A stretch of DNA of 64,000 nt from Marivirga aurantiaca (GCF_016679925.1 NZ_JAEQBW010000010.1:1-64000), one strand, 5' to 3'; positions 34,761-43,886 are shown, counted from the stretch's first letter. A program made the numbers and translations. The notes: generated from the letters alone by a model not told the origin.

Positions 34761-34785
34761 CAATCATTTACAAAAATGTGTGATC

Positions 34786-36048
34786 TTAGTATACTAAAAT
34801 CTGATCAGCGTTTCCGTCAGGATCATTATTAACTGTTCCATCAGTAGAAGTACTTCCTAATAATAAAACACCAGCTGCATGAGGCGCTGCCATAGAAGTT
34901 CCACTAATTGTGTTATAACCACCACCTTTCCAGGTTGAGTTGATCGCTACACCAGGCTGGCAGTAATCAACCGGAGGATTTGCATAGTTAGAGAATGAGG
35001 CCCAGTTATCGTTTACATCCATTGCAGAAATAGTGTAAACATTTGTTCCGTTTACTCTTGCAGGAGATGAATTATTAGCGTCAGCACTCTCGTTACCCGC
35101 AGCTAAAACCATTTTAATTCCTTTGCTTGCAGCATTAAGTACCGCAGCATCTAAAGCATCTGAAGTAGGACCTCCTAAACTTAGGTTGGCAACATCACCA
35201 GATGATCCGTTAGCAGCAACATGATCTACTCCGGCAATAACACCTGAGTAAGAACCACTACCACGTGAATCCAATACTTTCACTGGAATTACAGTCGCAC
35301 CAGCTGCAACTCCAATTACACCAACATTATTATCTTTTGCAGCAACAGTTCCAGCTACATGAGAACCATGACCATTTCCATCATCAGTTGATTTTCCATC
35401 TCTTCCGGAAGTAAATGCATTAAAGCCTCTGGAAGCATCAACAGTTAAATCCTCATGATCCAAATCAATACCAGTATCGATGATCCAGGCAACAGAACCT
35501 CCAGTATAGCTTACACCACCATTAACTCTCGTAATACCATAAGGAGTGCTTTGGCTGGAGCTTCCGCCATCATCTCCACCACCATCATCCGGGTTATCAT
35601 CACAAGGGCCACCATTTGGTGTTCCACATGGTGGGGCTAGAGTTACTATTCTATCAGGCTCAATAGAAGCAACTCTTTTGTCACTCTTTAATTCAACTAG
35701 TTCTTTATCGCTCAATTTTAGAGCAAATCCTTGAATAGCCTCGGAATAAACACTTAGAATGTTTTCTTTGGCAATATTCCTTTCTGATAATAAACTTTCA
35801 GTTTGATTAACTACAGCTAATTTTCTTTCTGTTACAGTGGCCAGGTTGCGGGACTGTAAACTTGCTTTCTCATTAAATGTCACTATATACTGACCTGGTA
35901 TGATTTGACCATTTGTATTTTCACTTACCTCTATAAATTCGGAAGTGTCATCTATTTTCATTTCATCCTGGTTGTTACAAGATGTTAAGATGGCTGCTAT
36001 CAGAACGAGGGATAACAGGGATTTTGTGATGTTTTTTAGTTTGATCAT
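34786..36048 (-). CDS. S8 subtilisin-like serine protease, lipoprotein
   Basis: A 420-residue secreted protease. The signal peptide ends in the lipobox AAILTSC (Cys24), an I9-type propeptide follows (GQYIVTFNEKAS ... VASIEPDRIVTL), then an Asp/Gly-rich linker, then the catalytic domain. The triad is Asp191 (WIIDTGIDLDHED), His227 (GNGHGSHVAGT) and Ser385 (SGTSMAAPHAAG). The oxyanion Asn lies in MVLAAGNESADA. There is no T9SS sorting domain, so lipid anchoring is the only retention signal. The ATG at 36048 is chosen because it begins the signal peptide; upstream codons in this frame run through non-coding AT-rich DNA. Confidence 0.93.
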   Translation of the reverse strand: MIKLKNITKSLLSLVLIAAILTSCNNQDEMKIDDTSEFIEVSENTNGQIIPGQYIVTFNEKASLQSRNLATVTERKLAVVNQTESLLSERNIAKENILSVYSEAIQGFALKLSDKELVELKSDKRVASIEPDRIVTLAPPCGTPNGGPCDDNPDDGGGDDGGSSSQSTPYGITRVNGGVSYTGGSVAWIIDTGIDLDHEDLTVDASRGFNAFTSGRDGKSTDDGNGHGSHVAGTVAAKDNNVGVIGVAAGATVIPVKVLDSRGSGSYSGVIAGVDHVAANGSSGDVANLSLGGPTSDALDAAVLNAASKGIKMVLAAGNESADANNSSPARVNGTNVYTISAMDVNDNWASFSNYANPPVDYCQPGVAINSTWKGGGYNTISGTSMAAPHAAGVLLLGSTSTDGTVNNDPDGNADQILVY

Positions 36049-36391
36049 AATGTAATTTTTAGTTAAACAATTTGATTTCCTCAAAGCAGTAAAAAATATG
36101 TTGGAACGCAAAATAAAAACTATGTTTTTCGAGTAAAAAAGATAGTTTTTAGCAAAAAATACAATCAAAACCATAAAACATGAAAGTTTTTCTCAAATTT
36201 GCAGAATAATTATCCGTACTGTTAAAACAAATATTCAATGAGCTTTCTGATTATATACTCCTACATTAGGTACAAATACGAGTAAAATAGCATGTAATAT
36301 AATAAAGAAAAAGATTGTAATTATTCTAACGGAAAGGCTTATCCCAATGTAATATTCCTCAAATTTATCAACCTCTTAATTCCTTTGTATT

Positions 36392-37195
36392 TTAGGCAAA
36401 CAATAAGACAAGCTGTGCCATACCAAGGATTAAAATCAGAATGACAAGGGATAAGCGATAATCATTATTTTTAATAAGATAAAAATAAAGCCATGAACAA
36501 ATCAGTACCAGGGGAATAATAAATCCGAAAACAGCGAATACCCCATACCTTTGATAAAACATTTGTCCCGGATTTTTAAGTGACTCTACTTTTATGGGTT
36601 GAGCAGTAATAGGACTCGCTGAAATTTTAAATATTTCTCCTTCTTCAAAAATCTCTGAATCTGCATGTTTGATCCTCATCTCATATCCATCATTAAAATT
36701 CAGGAGCGTATAATATTCATGAATTTTCCCTCCACGAGCATTATAGCTTTTAGTGAAGCCCCTGGCACTTATTAATTGCTTCTCTATTTCCTGGTTAGGA
36801 AGAAGGTAATCCACTGCCAGTATAATATTTAAGAAGGAGACAACTAATAATATTATCCTTACCCGGGAGAAAATCCAATGAAACATTTGTCGTTTCATTT
36901 CTGACTCCTTTTTCTTTCTGGCCCAATATTTTTTTCGATACTCTTCTTTATAGTTCTCTTGATAAACAGTCTGGGATTCATAAACAGTCTGAGGCGGTTC
37001 AGGGTGCTTTTTCAGGTATAAATAAGCATTATTAATAGCTTTAAATTGTTCACCTTGATCATCAGGATAGACATCCGGATGATATTTCTTGGATAAACTC
37101 CTGAATGCCTGCTTAATTTCATCAGGAGTAGCGCCTTCTGCCAATCCTAATTCCCGTAATGACTGATAATATATATGTTCGGAATTACTCATCAT
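36392..37195 (-). CDS. Membrane-anchored J-domain protein
   Basis: A 267-residue protein. An N-terminal J domain (about 7-62; ATPDEIKQAFRSLSKKYHPDVYPDDQGEQFKAINNAY) has an intact HPD motif to stimulate a DnaK ATPase. It is followed by a basic linker and three transmembrane helices (RIILLVVSFLNIILAV, FAVFGFIIPLVLICSWLYFY, LSLVILILILGMAQLVL). The segment between the first two helices is presumably extracytoplasmic and forms a small beta domain. It lacks the Gly/Phe and zinc-finger regions of true DnaJ. Its start overlaps the stop of the 51-residue membrane peptide gene, making it the third gene of a coupled set after an M14 peptidase. Confidence 0.88.
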   Translation of the reverse strand: MMSNSEHIYYQSLRELGLAEGATPDEIKQAFRSLSKKYHPDVYPDDQGEQFKAINNAYLYLKKHPEPPQTVYESQTVYQENYKEEYRKKYWARKKKESEMKRQMFHWIFSRVRIILLVVSFLNIILAVDYLLPNQEIEKQLISARGFTKSYNARGGKIHEYYTLLNFNDGYEMRIKHADSEIFEEGEIFKISASPITAQPIKVESLKNPGQMFYQRYGVFAVFGFIIPLVLICSWLYFYLIKNNDYRLSLVILILILGMAQLVLLFA

Positions 37196-37340
37196 TACCC
37201 ACTAAAAACCCATACCCAATTCCCAAAGCAAAGCCAATTCCTGTTCCAAGGGAAATATTTCCAAGTAAATACCCTAGCAAAGCACCTATCAAAGTAGCAA
37301 TTGTCAATTTCAGGAAAGGATTTTTCAAGAATGAACGCAT
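37185..37340 (-). CDS. 51-residue glycine-rich membrane peptide
   Basis: MRSFLKNPFLKLTIATLIGA begins a peptide that continues with LLGYLLGNISLGTGIGFALG and ends GYGFLVGNDE. A basic N-terminus leads to two short hydrophobic helices rich in GxxxG-type glycines, which favour tight helix packing in the membrane. Its ATG shares a base with the TAA of the M14 peptidase gene (TAATG) and its stop overlaps the ATG of the J-domain gene. Three-gene translational coupling is strong evidence that it is made. I cannot assign a family or function. Confidence 0.75.
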   Translation of the reverse strand: MRSFLKNPFLKLTIATLIGALLGYLLGNISLGTGIGFALGIGYGFLVGNDE

Positions 37341-39079
37341 TATTTAAAGAGCCTGTATACAGGGTATCTTAAATGTGCTTTCTCATAATGTGCAGAGCGT
37401 TTGAAAATCCAATCCAATTGCGCATAATTACTCTGTGCAAAAGTGGAATCTTCCTCCTTCAACTGTTGAAATTCTTTTTGCTGCTCTTCAGAGAACTCAT
37501 TTAAAATAGACTTTGCCTTTTCTTCAAAAACATAATCTGAAAACCCCTCTTTTTGCTGTAGAATTGAATCGAAGAAATTCCAGTTAAAAAAGGAATCTTG
37601 TGCCTCAGGTTCCAGCGTTTCCACCAGGTATCTTTTCGCTAACTGGTTCAATGGAATGATGTAATCCCCTTTTCTGAAGTTCATAGAAATGGTATCCACA
37701 TCAACTTGTGTGTTATAATGTAAGTAATGACTTTCATACACATTCCTGACAGTTTGGTAATCCTTAATGCGGTAAGATTGTACATTTATAGTAGTGTCAA
37801 TATTCAACACTTCCATTTTAACTCCATTCGCTTCCAATCGCTCTTTTAAGTTGTGCCATGCCTGGGGCAGGATGTAGTAATCAGGAACTCTCACTTCCTT
37901 ACTCACTACATATTCATTGAAAAAAGGAACTTCCTTTTCAAATGGATCATCTCTATGGTATTTTAATAAAGGCTGGCCTGTTAGTTCACTTTCAGGCATG
38001 GAAGTGCGATAACCTTTCAGCGTAATCATTTTGAATTCATTCTTATTATTTTTCCATAAAACAGGAAGGCTATCAGCCTGCAATAGCTTTTCCTTTGCTT
38101 CACTTCGCAAAGATTTGATCTGTTCTTTTTGACTTCCACTGAGTTGAGCTATTGTCAATAAAAAATCATAATTAGCTTCTACCCTTTGCTCATAATCCTT
38201 CCACATATGACTTTCGGTCATAAACCCTATCGTTTGAAACAAAGTTGAATAGCCACTGGTGTAACGGGCAGCATCCCAGAATTGTGTCCATCCTTCTTCA
38301 GGTGATTTACCATGGACATTTACATAAGGGACCGGATCATTTCCTTTTTTGATCATCTCTTCAAAAATTAATGGCTCCAAAGTGTTCTCCAGGTACTTAC
38401 CAAGTCCTCCACCTAGTTTGTTGTGCTGAGTACTTAAAATAGTAAGCACATGCTGATGGTCAGAGCCGTTGGTCACATGTGTATCAACAAATATATCCGG
38501 ATCAAGAGAATGAAATATTTCGATAAAGGAAAAAGCATTTTTGGAATCCATTTTGATAAAATCCCTATTCAGGTCCAGGTTTTTGGCATTGCCCCTGAAG
38601 CCATAGGATTCCGGTCCATTTTGATTGACCCGCCAGACATTGTTCCTGTTCAATACTCCTCCAACGTTGTAAAAAGGAATGACGGCAATGACTACATCAT
38701 CCAAAAATGGATTATCCTCTTCATTTTGCGCCAAATCTCTCAATAACATCATGGAAGCATCTACTCCATCCGGCTCCCCGGCATGAATGGCATTATTAAT
38801 TAGAAAAACTGCTTTTTCTCCATTCTTAATCTCTGCCAAATTGAAATTTTGCGTTTTATTGAAAATAACCAAATGAAGGGGTTCTCCGCTATCTGTTAGT
38901 CCCATTTCCATCATCCGGATTTGTGGAAAAGCTTCCGCCAGGGATTGATAGTAATGAATACCTTGTTCATAAGTAGCCGTTTCCGTACCATTTGATTGTT
39001 CAAATGGCGTCTGAAACTCCTGCGCCTTGAGGCTGAGACCTGCTAAAAGTAAGTAAAGAGATAATTTGAAACACTTCAT
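37340..39079 (-). CDS. M14 family zinc carboxypeptidase
   Basis: A 579-residue secreted peptidase with an N-terminal signal peptide (FKLSLYLLLAGLSLKAQ, cleaved near residue 19). The zinc ligands are in NNAIHAGEPDGVDASM (HxxE) and the downstream DTHVTNGSDHQH (His); MTESHMWKDYEQR offers the catalytic Glu. The C-terminal ~250 residues are a separate beta-rich region without a name I recognise. There is no sorting domain, so it is probably periplasmic. It is the first gene of the set with the 51-residue peptide and the J-domain protein. The family removes C-terminal residues or acts on peptidoglycan peptides. Confidence 0.9.
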   Translation of the reverse strand: MKCFKLSLYLLLAGLSLKAQEFQTPFEQSNGTETATYEQGIHYYQSLAEAFPQIRMMEMGLTDSGEPLHLVIFNKTQNFNLAEIKNGEKAVFLINNAIHAGEPDGVDASMMLLRDLAQNEEDNPFLDDVVIAVIPFYNVGGVLNRNNVWRVNQNGPESYGFRGNAKNLDLNRDFIKMDSKNAFSFIEIFHSLDPDIFVDTHVTNGSDHQHVLTILSTQHNKLGGGLGKYLENTLEPLIFEEMIKKGNDPVPYVNVHGKSPEEGWTQFWDAARYTSGYSTLFQTIGFMTESHMWKDYEQRVEANYDFLLTIAQLSGSQKEQIKSLRSEAKEKLLQADSLPVLWKNNKNEFKMITLKGYRTSMPESELTGQPLLKYHRDDPFEKEVPFFNEYVVSKEVRVPDYYILPQAWHNLKERLEANGVKMEVLNIDTTINVQSYRIKDYQTVRNVYESHYLHYNTQVDVDTISMNFRKGDYIIPLNQLAKRYLVETLEPEAQDSFFNWNFFDSILQQKEGFSDYVFEEKAKSILNEFSEEQQKEFQQLKEEDSTFAQSNYAQLDWIFKRSAHYEKAHLRYPVYRLFK

Positions 39080-39214
39080 TATTTCATGACCTTTTGTTAA
39101 AAAAGCAAATTACAAAATGTTCTTTGAATTAGGACTTCTTCTATTCATAATTACAGGAACGATAGAAGATAGAGGCTTCTTTTTACAGATAAAATATCTT
39201 GTCTCTATCAAATT

Positions 39215-39238
39215 AACTTTCAATATTTATTGAAAGTT
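39215..39238. promoter_or_regulatory. Operator-like inverted repeat AACTTTCAATA-TT-TATTGAAAGTT
   Basis: Perfect 11-bp arms around a 2-bp centre. The TTG at 39230-39232 in the right arm is exactly 19 bp above the -7 element of the GbsR-type gene, so the repeat covers its -33 box. A degenerate second copy lies before the membrane-protein genes. Confidence 0.7.
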
Positions 39239-39259
39239 TAAAAACTTATATTATATTTG
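39229..39259 (+). promoter_or_regulatory. Promoter of the GbsR-type gene (ATTG-N19-TATATTTG)
   Basis: The -33 ATTG (39229-39232) and -7 TATATTTG (39252-39259) are 19 bp apart. The -7 element ends 7 bases before the ATG at 39267, predicting a leaderless or near-leaderless mRNA. Confidence 0.6.
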
Positions 39260-39266
39260 CTTTTAT

Positions 39267-39764
39267 ATGGAATACATTGAGGCGAAAAACAAATTCATAC
39301 AGGCCTGGGGCACATTAGGATCAAGCTGGGGCATTAACAAAGCCATGGCACAGATTCATGCACTTTTACTAATTTCTCCGAATCCATTGACCACTGAAGA
39401 GATCATGGAAGAACTGAAAATTTCCAGGGGGAATGCCAATATGAATATCAGAGCCTTAATTGACTGGGGAATAGTGGAGAAAGAGCATCGCATTGGTGAA
39501 AGAAAAGAATTTTTCTCAACAGGAAAAGATATTCTTGAGTTAGCCAGGCAAGTATCAAAAGAACGAAGAAAGCGGGAAATTGATCCCATTTTAAAAGTAC
39601 TGGAGCAGATACAAGATGTTTCCGGTGAAAATGAGAAACTCAGCAAAGAATTTAAGAACGTAACAGGAGATTTAAGAAATTTCACACAAAAGGTAGATGG
39701 TGTGATCGAAAAATTCTCCAAGTCCGACAAAAACTGGTTTTACAAATTGCTCATGAAACTTTAG
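39267..39764 (+). CDS. GbsR/MarR-type transcriptional regulator
   Basis: A 165-residue DNA-binding protein of the GbsR branch of MarR-like regulators. The winged helix is AQIHALLLISPNPLTTEEIMEELKISRGNANMNIRALIDWGIVEKEHRIGERKEFFST, with the SRGNxxxNIRxLxxWGxV signature of the branch. The C-terminal third is a coiled coil (about 100-155). The family includes the choline-sensing repressor GbsR, but the ligand here is unknown. It is followed after 78 bp by two overlapping small membrane-protein genes preceded by a related repeat, so it probably represses both itself and them. Confidence 0.88.
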   Translation: MEYIEAKNKFIQAWGTLGSSWGINKAMAQIHALLLISPNPLTTEEIMEELKISRGNANMNIRALIDWGIVEKEHRIGERKEFFSTGKDILELARQVSKERRKREIDPILKVLEQIQDVSGENEKLSKEFKNVTGDLRNFTQKVDGVIEKFSKSDKNWFYKLLMKL

Positions 39765-39779
39765 CTATTTTTTTAAAAT

Positions 39780-39803
39780 AAACTTTCAATATTTTCTGAA
39801 AAT
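39780..39803. promoter_or_regulatory. Degenerate second copy of the GbsR-type operator
   Basis: AACTTTCAATA is repeated exactly here (39781-39791), followed by TTTTCTGAAAATT in place of TTTATTGAAAGTT. The left arm is intact and the right arm partly kept. It lies between the regulator and the first membrane-protein gene. Confidence 0.55.
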
Positions 39804-39842
39804 TAAATAAATAATGAAAATCAAACTCTAAACAAAACAAAT

Positions 39843-40211
39843 ATGAATTACAACATCCTAAGTTACCTGATTTACATCCCCTGCACCATTGCGCTCACAG
39901 TTTGGGTGGCTAACACATTATTTAAAAGCGGAAGAATTTTCCTGGTGGAAATATTTCATGGAGATGAAGCATTGGCAGATAGTGTAAATAAGCTATTGGT
40001 GGTAGGGTTCTATCTGATCAATATTGGTTATGCGGTTTATACTCTCCAAATAATAGGAGAAATAGAAACTGCGCAGGTTTTAATTGAGAAACTGAGCAAA
40101 AAGATAGGCTCCATCATTCTTATTTTAGGAGGAATGCATTTTTTCAATCTTTTTGTGTTCTTCAAACTTAGAAATAAAGCAAAGCAAGATCTTAAACTCC
40201 AGGTACAATGA
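39843..40211 (+). CDS. Four-helix integral membrane protein under GbsR-type control
   Basis: A 122-residue protein with about three or four hydrophobic helices (ILSYLIYIPCTIALTVWVANTLF, VVGFYLINIGYAVYTLQIIG, GSIILILGGMHFFNLFVFF). A polar stretch EIFHGDEALADSVNK lies between helix 1 and helix 2. I recall similar proteins in other Bacteroidota but no function. It follows the GbsR-type gene by 78 bp, with an operator-like repeat in the gap, and its TGA overlaps the ATG of the next gene (ATGA). The two membrane proteins are thus co-translated and may form one complex. Confidence 0.75.
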   Translation: MNYNILSYLIYIPCTIALTVWVANTLFKSGRIFLVEIFHGDEALADSVNKLLVVGFYLINIGYAVYTLQIIGEIETAQVLIEKLSKKIGSIILILGGMHFFNLFVFFKLRNKAKQDLKLQVQ

Positions 40212-40555
40212 TCCGCTTTAACCTAAAATTACAGATCACATTATGCGGCATGGCTGGAATTCTAGCATTACTATTGATTTACAATACTGACTTTTTTATT
40301 TTGTTTGGCTTGTTACAATTTCTAGTGGGGTTTATCCAATATATTGCCTCCTTTATCTTGCTTATTTATAGGAAAACAAGGAATACTTTAGTCATTATTC
40401 ATTTTAGTCTATCAACCTTACTGTTATCTTTCTTAATCATTTTGGAAGATAGTTTTGGTTTGATGATTTTCATTGTACCATGGATACTGGCTATCTTTTT
40501 CTGCTATATATTATATAAGCTTTACATAAAACAATTAACAGTAGGAAAACTTTGA
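40208..40555 (+). CDS. Small integral membrane protein, partner of the preceding gene
   Basis: A 115-residue protein, almost entirely hydrophobic, with four predicted helices (LQITLCGMAGILALLLI, FFILFGLLQFLVGFIQYIASFILLI, TLVIIHFSLSTLLLSFLIIL, GLMIFIVPWILAIFFCYILY) and a short basic tail. No motif or family is recognised. It is coupled to the upstream gene by a 4-bp overlap. Control by the GbsR-type regulator hints at an osmotic or membrane-stress role, but this is guesswork from the regulator family. Confidence 0.7.
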   Translation: MIRFNLKLQITLCGMAGILALLLIYNTDFFILFGLLQFLVGFIQYIASFILLIYRKTRNTLVIIHFSLSTLLLSFLIILEDSFGLMIFIVPWILAIFFCYILYKLYIKQLTVGKL

Positions 40556-40565
40556 AAGCGTATTA

Positions 40566-40626
40566 GAGGAAATTTCCTCAGGTAAACGATCATTTATTCA
40601 GAGGGAAAATCTCTTCTCCCTCTGAA
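40566..40626. terminator. Hairpins between the GbsR operon and the tricorn protease gene
   Basis: GAGGAAATTTCCTC (40566-40579) is a perfect 14-bp palindrome. TTCAGAGGGA (40597-40606) pairs with TCCCTCTGAA (40617-40626) around a 10-base loop. The genes converge here. Neither hairpin has a long T-tract, so termination is likely but weak. Confidence 0.5.
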
Positions 40627-40634
40627 TTATTCCA

Positions 40635-43600
40635 TTACTCCACATCCTTTAATAATTCCTCCACTGCTCTTTCCAACTGCTGATCACGGCCTTTTGAAAT
40701 AACACCCGGCATATTTTTCACCTGGATATCAGGTTTGGTCTCACTGTTTTCCATCCATTTCCCTGCCTTATCCTTTGCACTAACAGGCACCGTGCCCCAA
40801 CGCGTACCATCCGGCAAACCTTCCCAGCCTGCGAATGAGCATGTGCCTGGTACAGGCATCCCAACCGTTTTACCAATATTCAGATCAGTATAACCACAGG
40901 CAAAGCAATGTCCGTCACTGTAATTGGCTTCATTAAACATAGCCAAAGTGGGCTTCGTCCAGCGGAAAGTAGGCTCATAACCTACTTCTCGTTCTTCTGT
41001 AGCATAGGTAATAAATTTCTCCCCGGTAAAAAACATTGCCAGGTCAGCTACTAAATCACCACCGCCATTAAAACGGGTATCAACTATTACTCCTTTGCAA
41101 TCATGGTATTTACCCATCATTTCTTCATAGGTGTTTCGGTACGGACCATCACTCATGCCCGGAATATGTATATAACCCAATTGCCCATTACTTAATTTTT
41201 CTACCTCTTCCTGATTTTGCTTTACCCACCTTTTGTAAAGCAGACCTCTTTCAGCTCCCAAACTAATAGGTTTGACAGTAATTTGCTGACGTTTCTTGCT
41301 GGCTGGGTCATAAATTTCAAGCAATGTAAACTGATCAGCTTTTCTGTTAAGGTATTGTGCCGCATCTCTGTCATTCGCTATTTCCAGTCCATCAATTTTT
41401 TCTATGATACTACCACTAGCAATATCAAATTTTGCTTTATCCAAAGGACCTCCTTTGATGATTTCTGCTATTCTAATACCGGAAGCTTTATGATCATAAT
41501 CCATAAAAATTCCCAGTGAGGCTGTTGCATCTGATTCTTTGATGCTTCCGCTATATCTTGCCCCGGTATGAGAGGCATTTAATTCGCCCAGCATTTCAGA
41601 GATCATTTCAGCAAATTCATAACTATTTCCAATGTGTGGGAGGTATTTTGCATACTCAACTTTTAAACTATCCCAATCTACTCCATGCATATCGGAAGTA
41701 TAGAAAATGCCATTGGTCCTGAGCCAAACATGTTCAAACATTTGAGCCCGCTCCGCTTCCTTGTCAAGCATCATATTACCATTTATCTTAACGGCTTCTT
41801 TTTTGCTTTTCTCCAGGTCTATTTTAAATATTGTCCCATCACTTAACAGAAAAAGATTTTTCATTTCCTTGTCCCACATGAGTCTGCCATATTTGGCATC
41901 CAGTTTCATTTCCATTTTGGTGTCTTTGGTCCAAAGCTCCGTGCTCCATAGGTTATAGTTTTCTTCAAAATTGGCCAAATAATAAAGCTTCTCACCATCT
42001 TTCGAAAGCACGGCATCACTTAATGAGGAAGAATGAATAGTAAAGCGTGCTTTTCTTTCCTCCATTAGATCCCAATCAAACTTTACCTCCTTAGGCTTTT
42101 CCTCTTTTTTATCTTCTTTTTTCTTATCCTTCTTCTTATCGTCCTCATCCTCCTCTTTCTCTTTCTTACTAAGTTTTTCAATTTCTTTCAGTAGATCGTG
42201 ATCCTCTTTACTCAATTGATATTTATCCCAGGCTTCCTGATCAAAAAACATACTATACACATCTGTTTGTGAACCTCCACTGGTAGCAAAGCTTTTCAAT
42301 CCATCACGGTTACTAAACCATAGCATTTGTTTGCCATCATTTACCCATTTAGGATAGTAATCGCTATAACCGCTCTTCGTTAAGTTCTTCATTTTTTGCT
42401 TCCCACTGGCATCCAGCAATACTACTTCTGCATTAGGCATGGTTGGCCTGTAAGTGGCCAGTAGCCATTTACTGTCCGGACTCCAGGTGAAGTACTGATC
42501 ACCATCCCGCATATGGAAGAGTTCTGCCGAAGTGAGTAAAGTAACGGTTTCCTTTGTACCCAAATCCATCACTTTCAATGTTTTTCTATTTTCAATAAAA
42601 GCGATTTTTTTACCATCAGGAGAGTATTCCGGCAAATAGTTTTCCTGTTTATTGTCAATGAGAATGGTCTCTTTTAATAGAGTAGAGGCAAAAAAGAATG
42701 GCTCTTCTTTAGATCGTACTTTCTCCGTTTTGATAATAGTCCATTTACCCCCTTCTTCTCTTGAATAGACTAATGATTTACCATCAGGTGAAAAGTTCAC
42801 AAACTTCTCCTGAGCGGCCGTACTGGTAACCCTCTTTGTCATTTTACCATCTACAGAAGTCACAAATACTTCTCCCCTGGCAATAAAAGCTACTTCTTTT
42901 CCATCGGGAGAGACAGTCATCTCCTGCACTCCTCCATTGATGGAGATATAGCTATCTTTATTGGAGGCACTTTGCGTACGAATGCTGATATCCAGTTTCT
43001 TTGGTTGCTCCCCCTCTACAAATGTGTAAAGCTCTCCATCATAACTAAAACTCATTTTCCCTGCATCAGAAATACTTAAAAACCTGACAGGGTGCTGTTG
43101 CAAGTTGGTGAGCTGTTGATTTTCTTCCGGTGAGTTCAAGTTCAGTTTATGAATATTGAAGTTCCCTGAAGACTCACTTAAATAATAAACGGATTTTTCA
43201 TCAGGTGAGAACACCGGATTACGGTCTTCTCCGTAAAATGAAGTAAGCATTTTATGTGTATCCGTTGCAGCCTCATATAGCCAGAGATCTCTCGCAATGG
43301 CAGATTCCTGATGTTTTCTCCAGTCATTTTCGCCTCCTTTTTTATCCTGATAGATAATTTTAGAACCATCTTTACTGAATTGGGTAAGCTCCGCAGGGAT
43401 TGTCCAAAGCATATCTATCCGGCCACCTTTTACAGGCACTTGATAAAGCTCATGCATGGAGTATGTTGGGTATTGTCGATGAGAAGCCAAATCCTGACGC
43501 ACAGCTCCAAAAGTGACTGACAGATCATCAGCAGAAAAAGAATAAGGATATTCATCATTGGAATGATAAGTCAGCCGATTCGCTTCACCACCTTCAGCTT

Positions 43601-43886
43601 CCATTACAAAAATATCAAAGTTGCCATATCTGTCAGAGGCAAAAGCTATCTTTTTGCTGTCCTTACTCCAGGCAGGCATAAAATCATGGGCTTCATGAAA
43701 GGTTATTTGTCTGGCATTTCCTCCGGACGCTGAAGTTAAATATAAATCTCCTTTATAAGTGAATACAATTTGTTGGCCATCTGGCGATATGGACGGATAG
43801 CGTAACCATTGTGGATTATCCTGAGCATTGAGGTTTAGTTGAGCCAGTAATAATACCCCCATGAAGTAAGAAAAGAATGAATTCAT
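40635..43886 (-). CDS. Tricorn-type S41 protease with beta-propeller domains
   Basis: A 1083-residue exported protease with a signal peptide (FFSYFMGVLLLAQLNLNAQ). The N-terminal two thirds consist of WD40/PD40-like propeller repeats (RYPSISPDGQQIVFTYKGDLY, PVFSPDEKSVYYLSE, VNFSPDGKSLVYSRE). A very charged Lys/Glu/Asp linker (about 585-615) interrupts them. A PDZ domain (about 770-870) and an S41 catalytic region follow, with IVDTRFNGGGDLVADL and PVPGTCSFAGWEGLPDGTRWG. This is the tricorn layout, normally degrading peptides of 6-12 residues; here it would be periplasmic. It is a single-gene unit. Confidence 0.92.
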   Translation of the reverse strand: MNSFFSYFMGVLLLAQLNLNAQDNPQWLRYPSISPDGQQIVFTYKGDLYLTSASGGNARQITFHEAHDFMPAWSKDSKKIAFASDRYGNFDIFVMEAEGGEANRLTYHSNDEYPYSFSADDLSVTFGAVRQDLASHRQYPTYSMHELYQVPVKGGRIDMLWTIPAELTQFSKDGSKIIYQDKKGGENDWRKHQESAIARDLWLYEAATDTHKMLTSFYGEDRNPVFSPDEKSVYYLSESSGNFNIHKLNLNSPEENQQLTNLQQHPVRFLSISDAGKMSFSYDGELYTFVEGEQPKKLDISIRTQSASNKDSYISINGGVQEMTVSPDGKEVAFIARGEVFVTSVDGKMTKRVTSTAAQEKFVNFSPDGKSLVYSREEGGKWTIIKTEKVRSKEEPFFFASTLLKETILIDNKQENYLPEYSPDGKKIAFIENRKTLKVMDLGTKETVTLLTSAELFHMRDGDQYFTWSPDSKWLLATYRPTMPNAEVVLLDASGKQKMKNLTKSGYSDYYPKWVNDGKQMLWFSNRDGLKSFATSGGSQTDVYSMFFDQEAWDKYQLSKEDHDLLKEIEKLSKKEKEEDEDDKKKDKKKEDKKEEKPKEVKFDWDLMEERKARFTIHSSSLSDAVLSKDGEKLYYLANFEENYNLWSTELWTKDTKMEMKLDAKYGRLMWDKEMKNLFLLSDGTIFKIDLEKSKKEAVKINGNMMLDKEAERAQMFEHVWLRTNGIFYTSDMHGVDWDSLKVEYAKYLPHIGNSYEFAEMISEMLGELNASHTGARYSGSIKESDATASLGIFMDYDHKASGIRIAEIIKGGPLDKAKFDIASGSIIEKIDGLEIANDRDAAQYLNRKADQFTLLEIYDPASKKRQQITVKPISLGAERGLLYKRWVKQNQEEVEKLSNGQLGYIHIPGMSDGPYRNTYEEMMGKYHDCKGVIVDTRFNGGGDLVADLAMFFTGEKFITYATEEREVGYEPTFRWTKPTLAMFNEANYSDGHCFACGYTDLNIGKTVGMPVPGTCSFAGWEGLPDGTRWGTVPVSAKDKAGKWMENSETKPDIQVKNMPGVISKGRDQQLERAVEELLKDVE

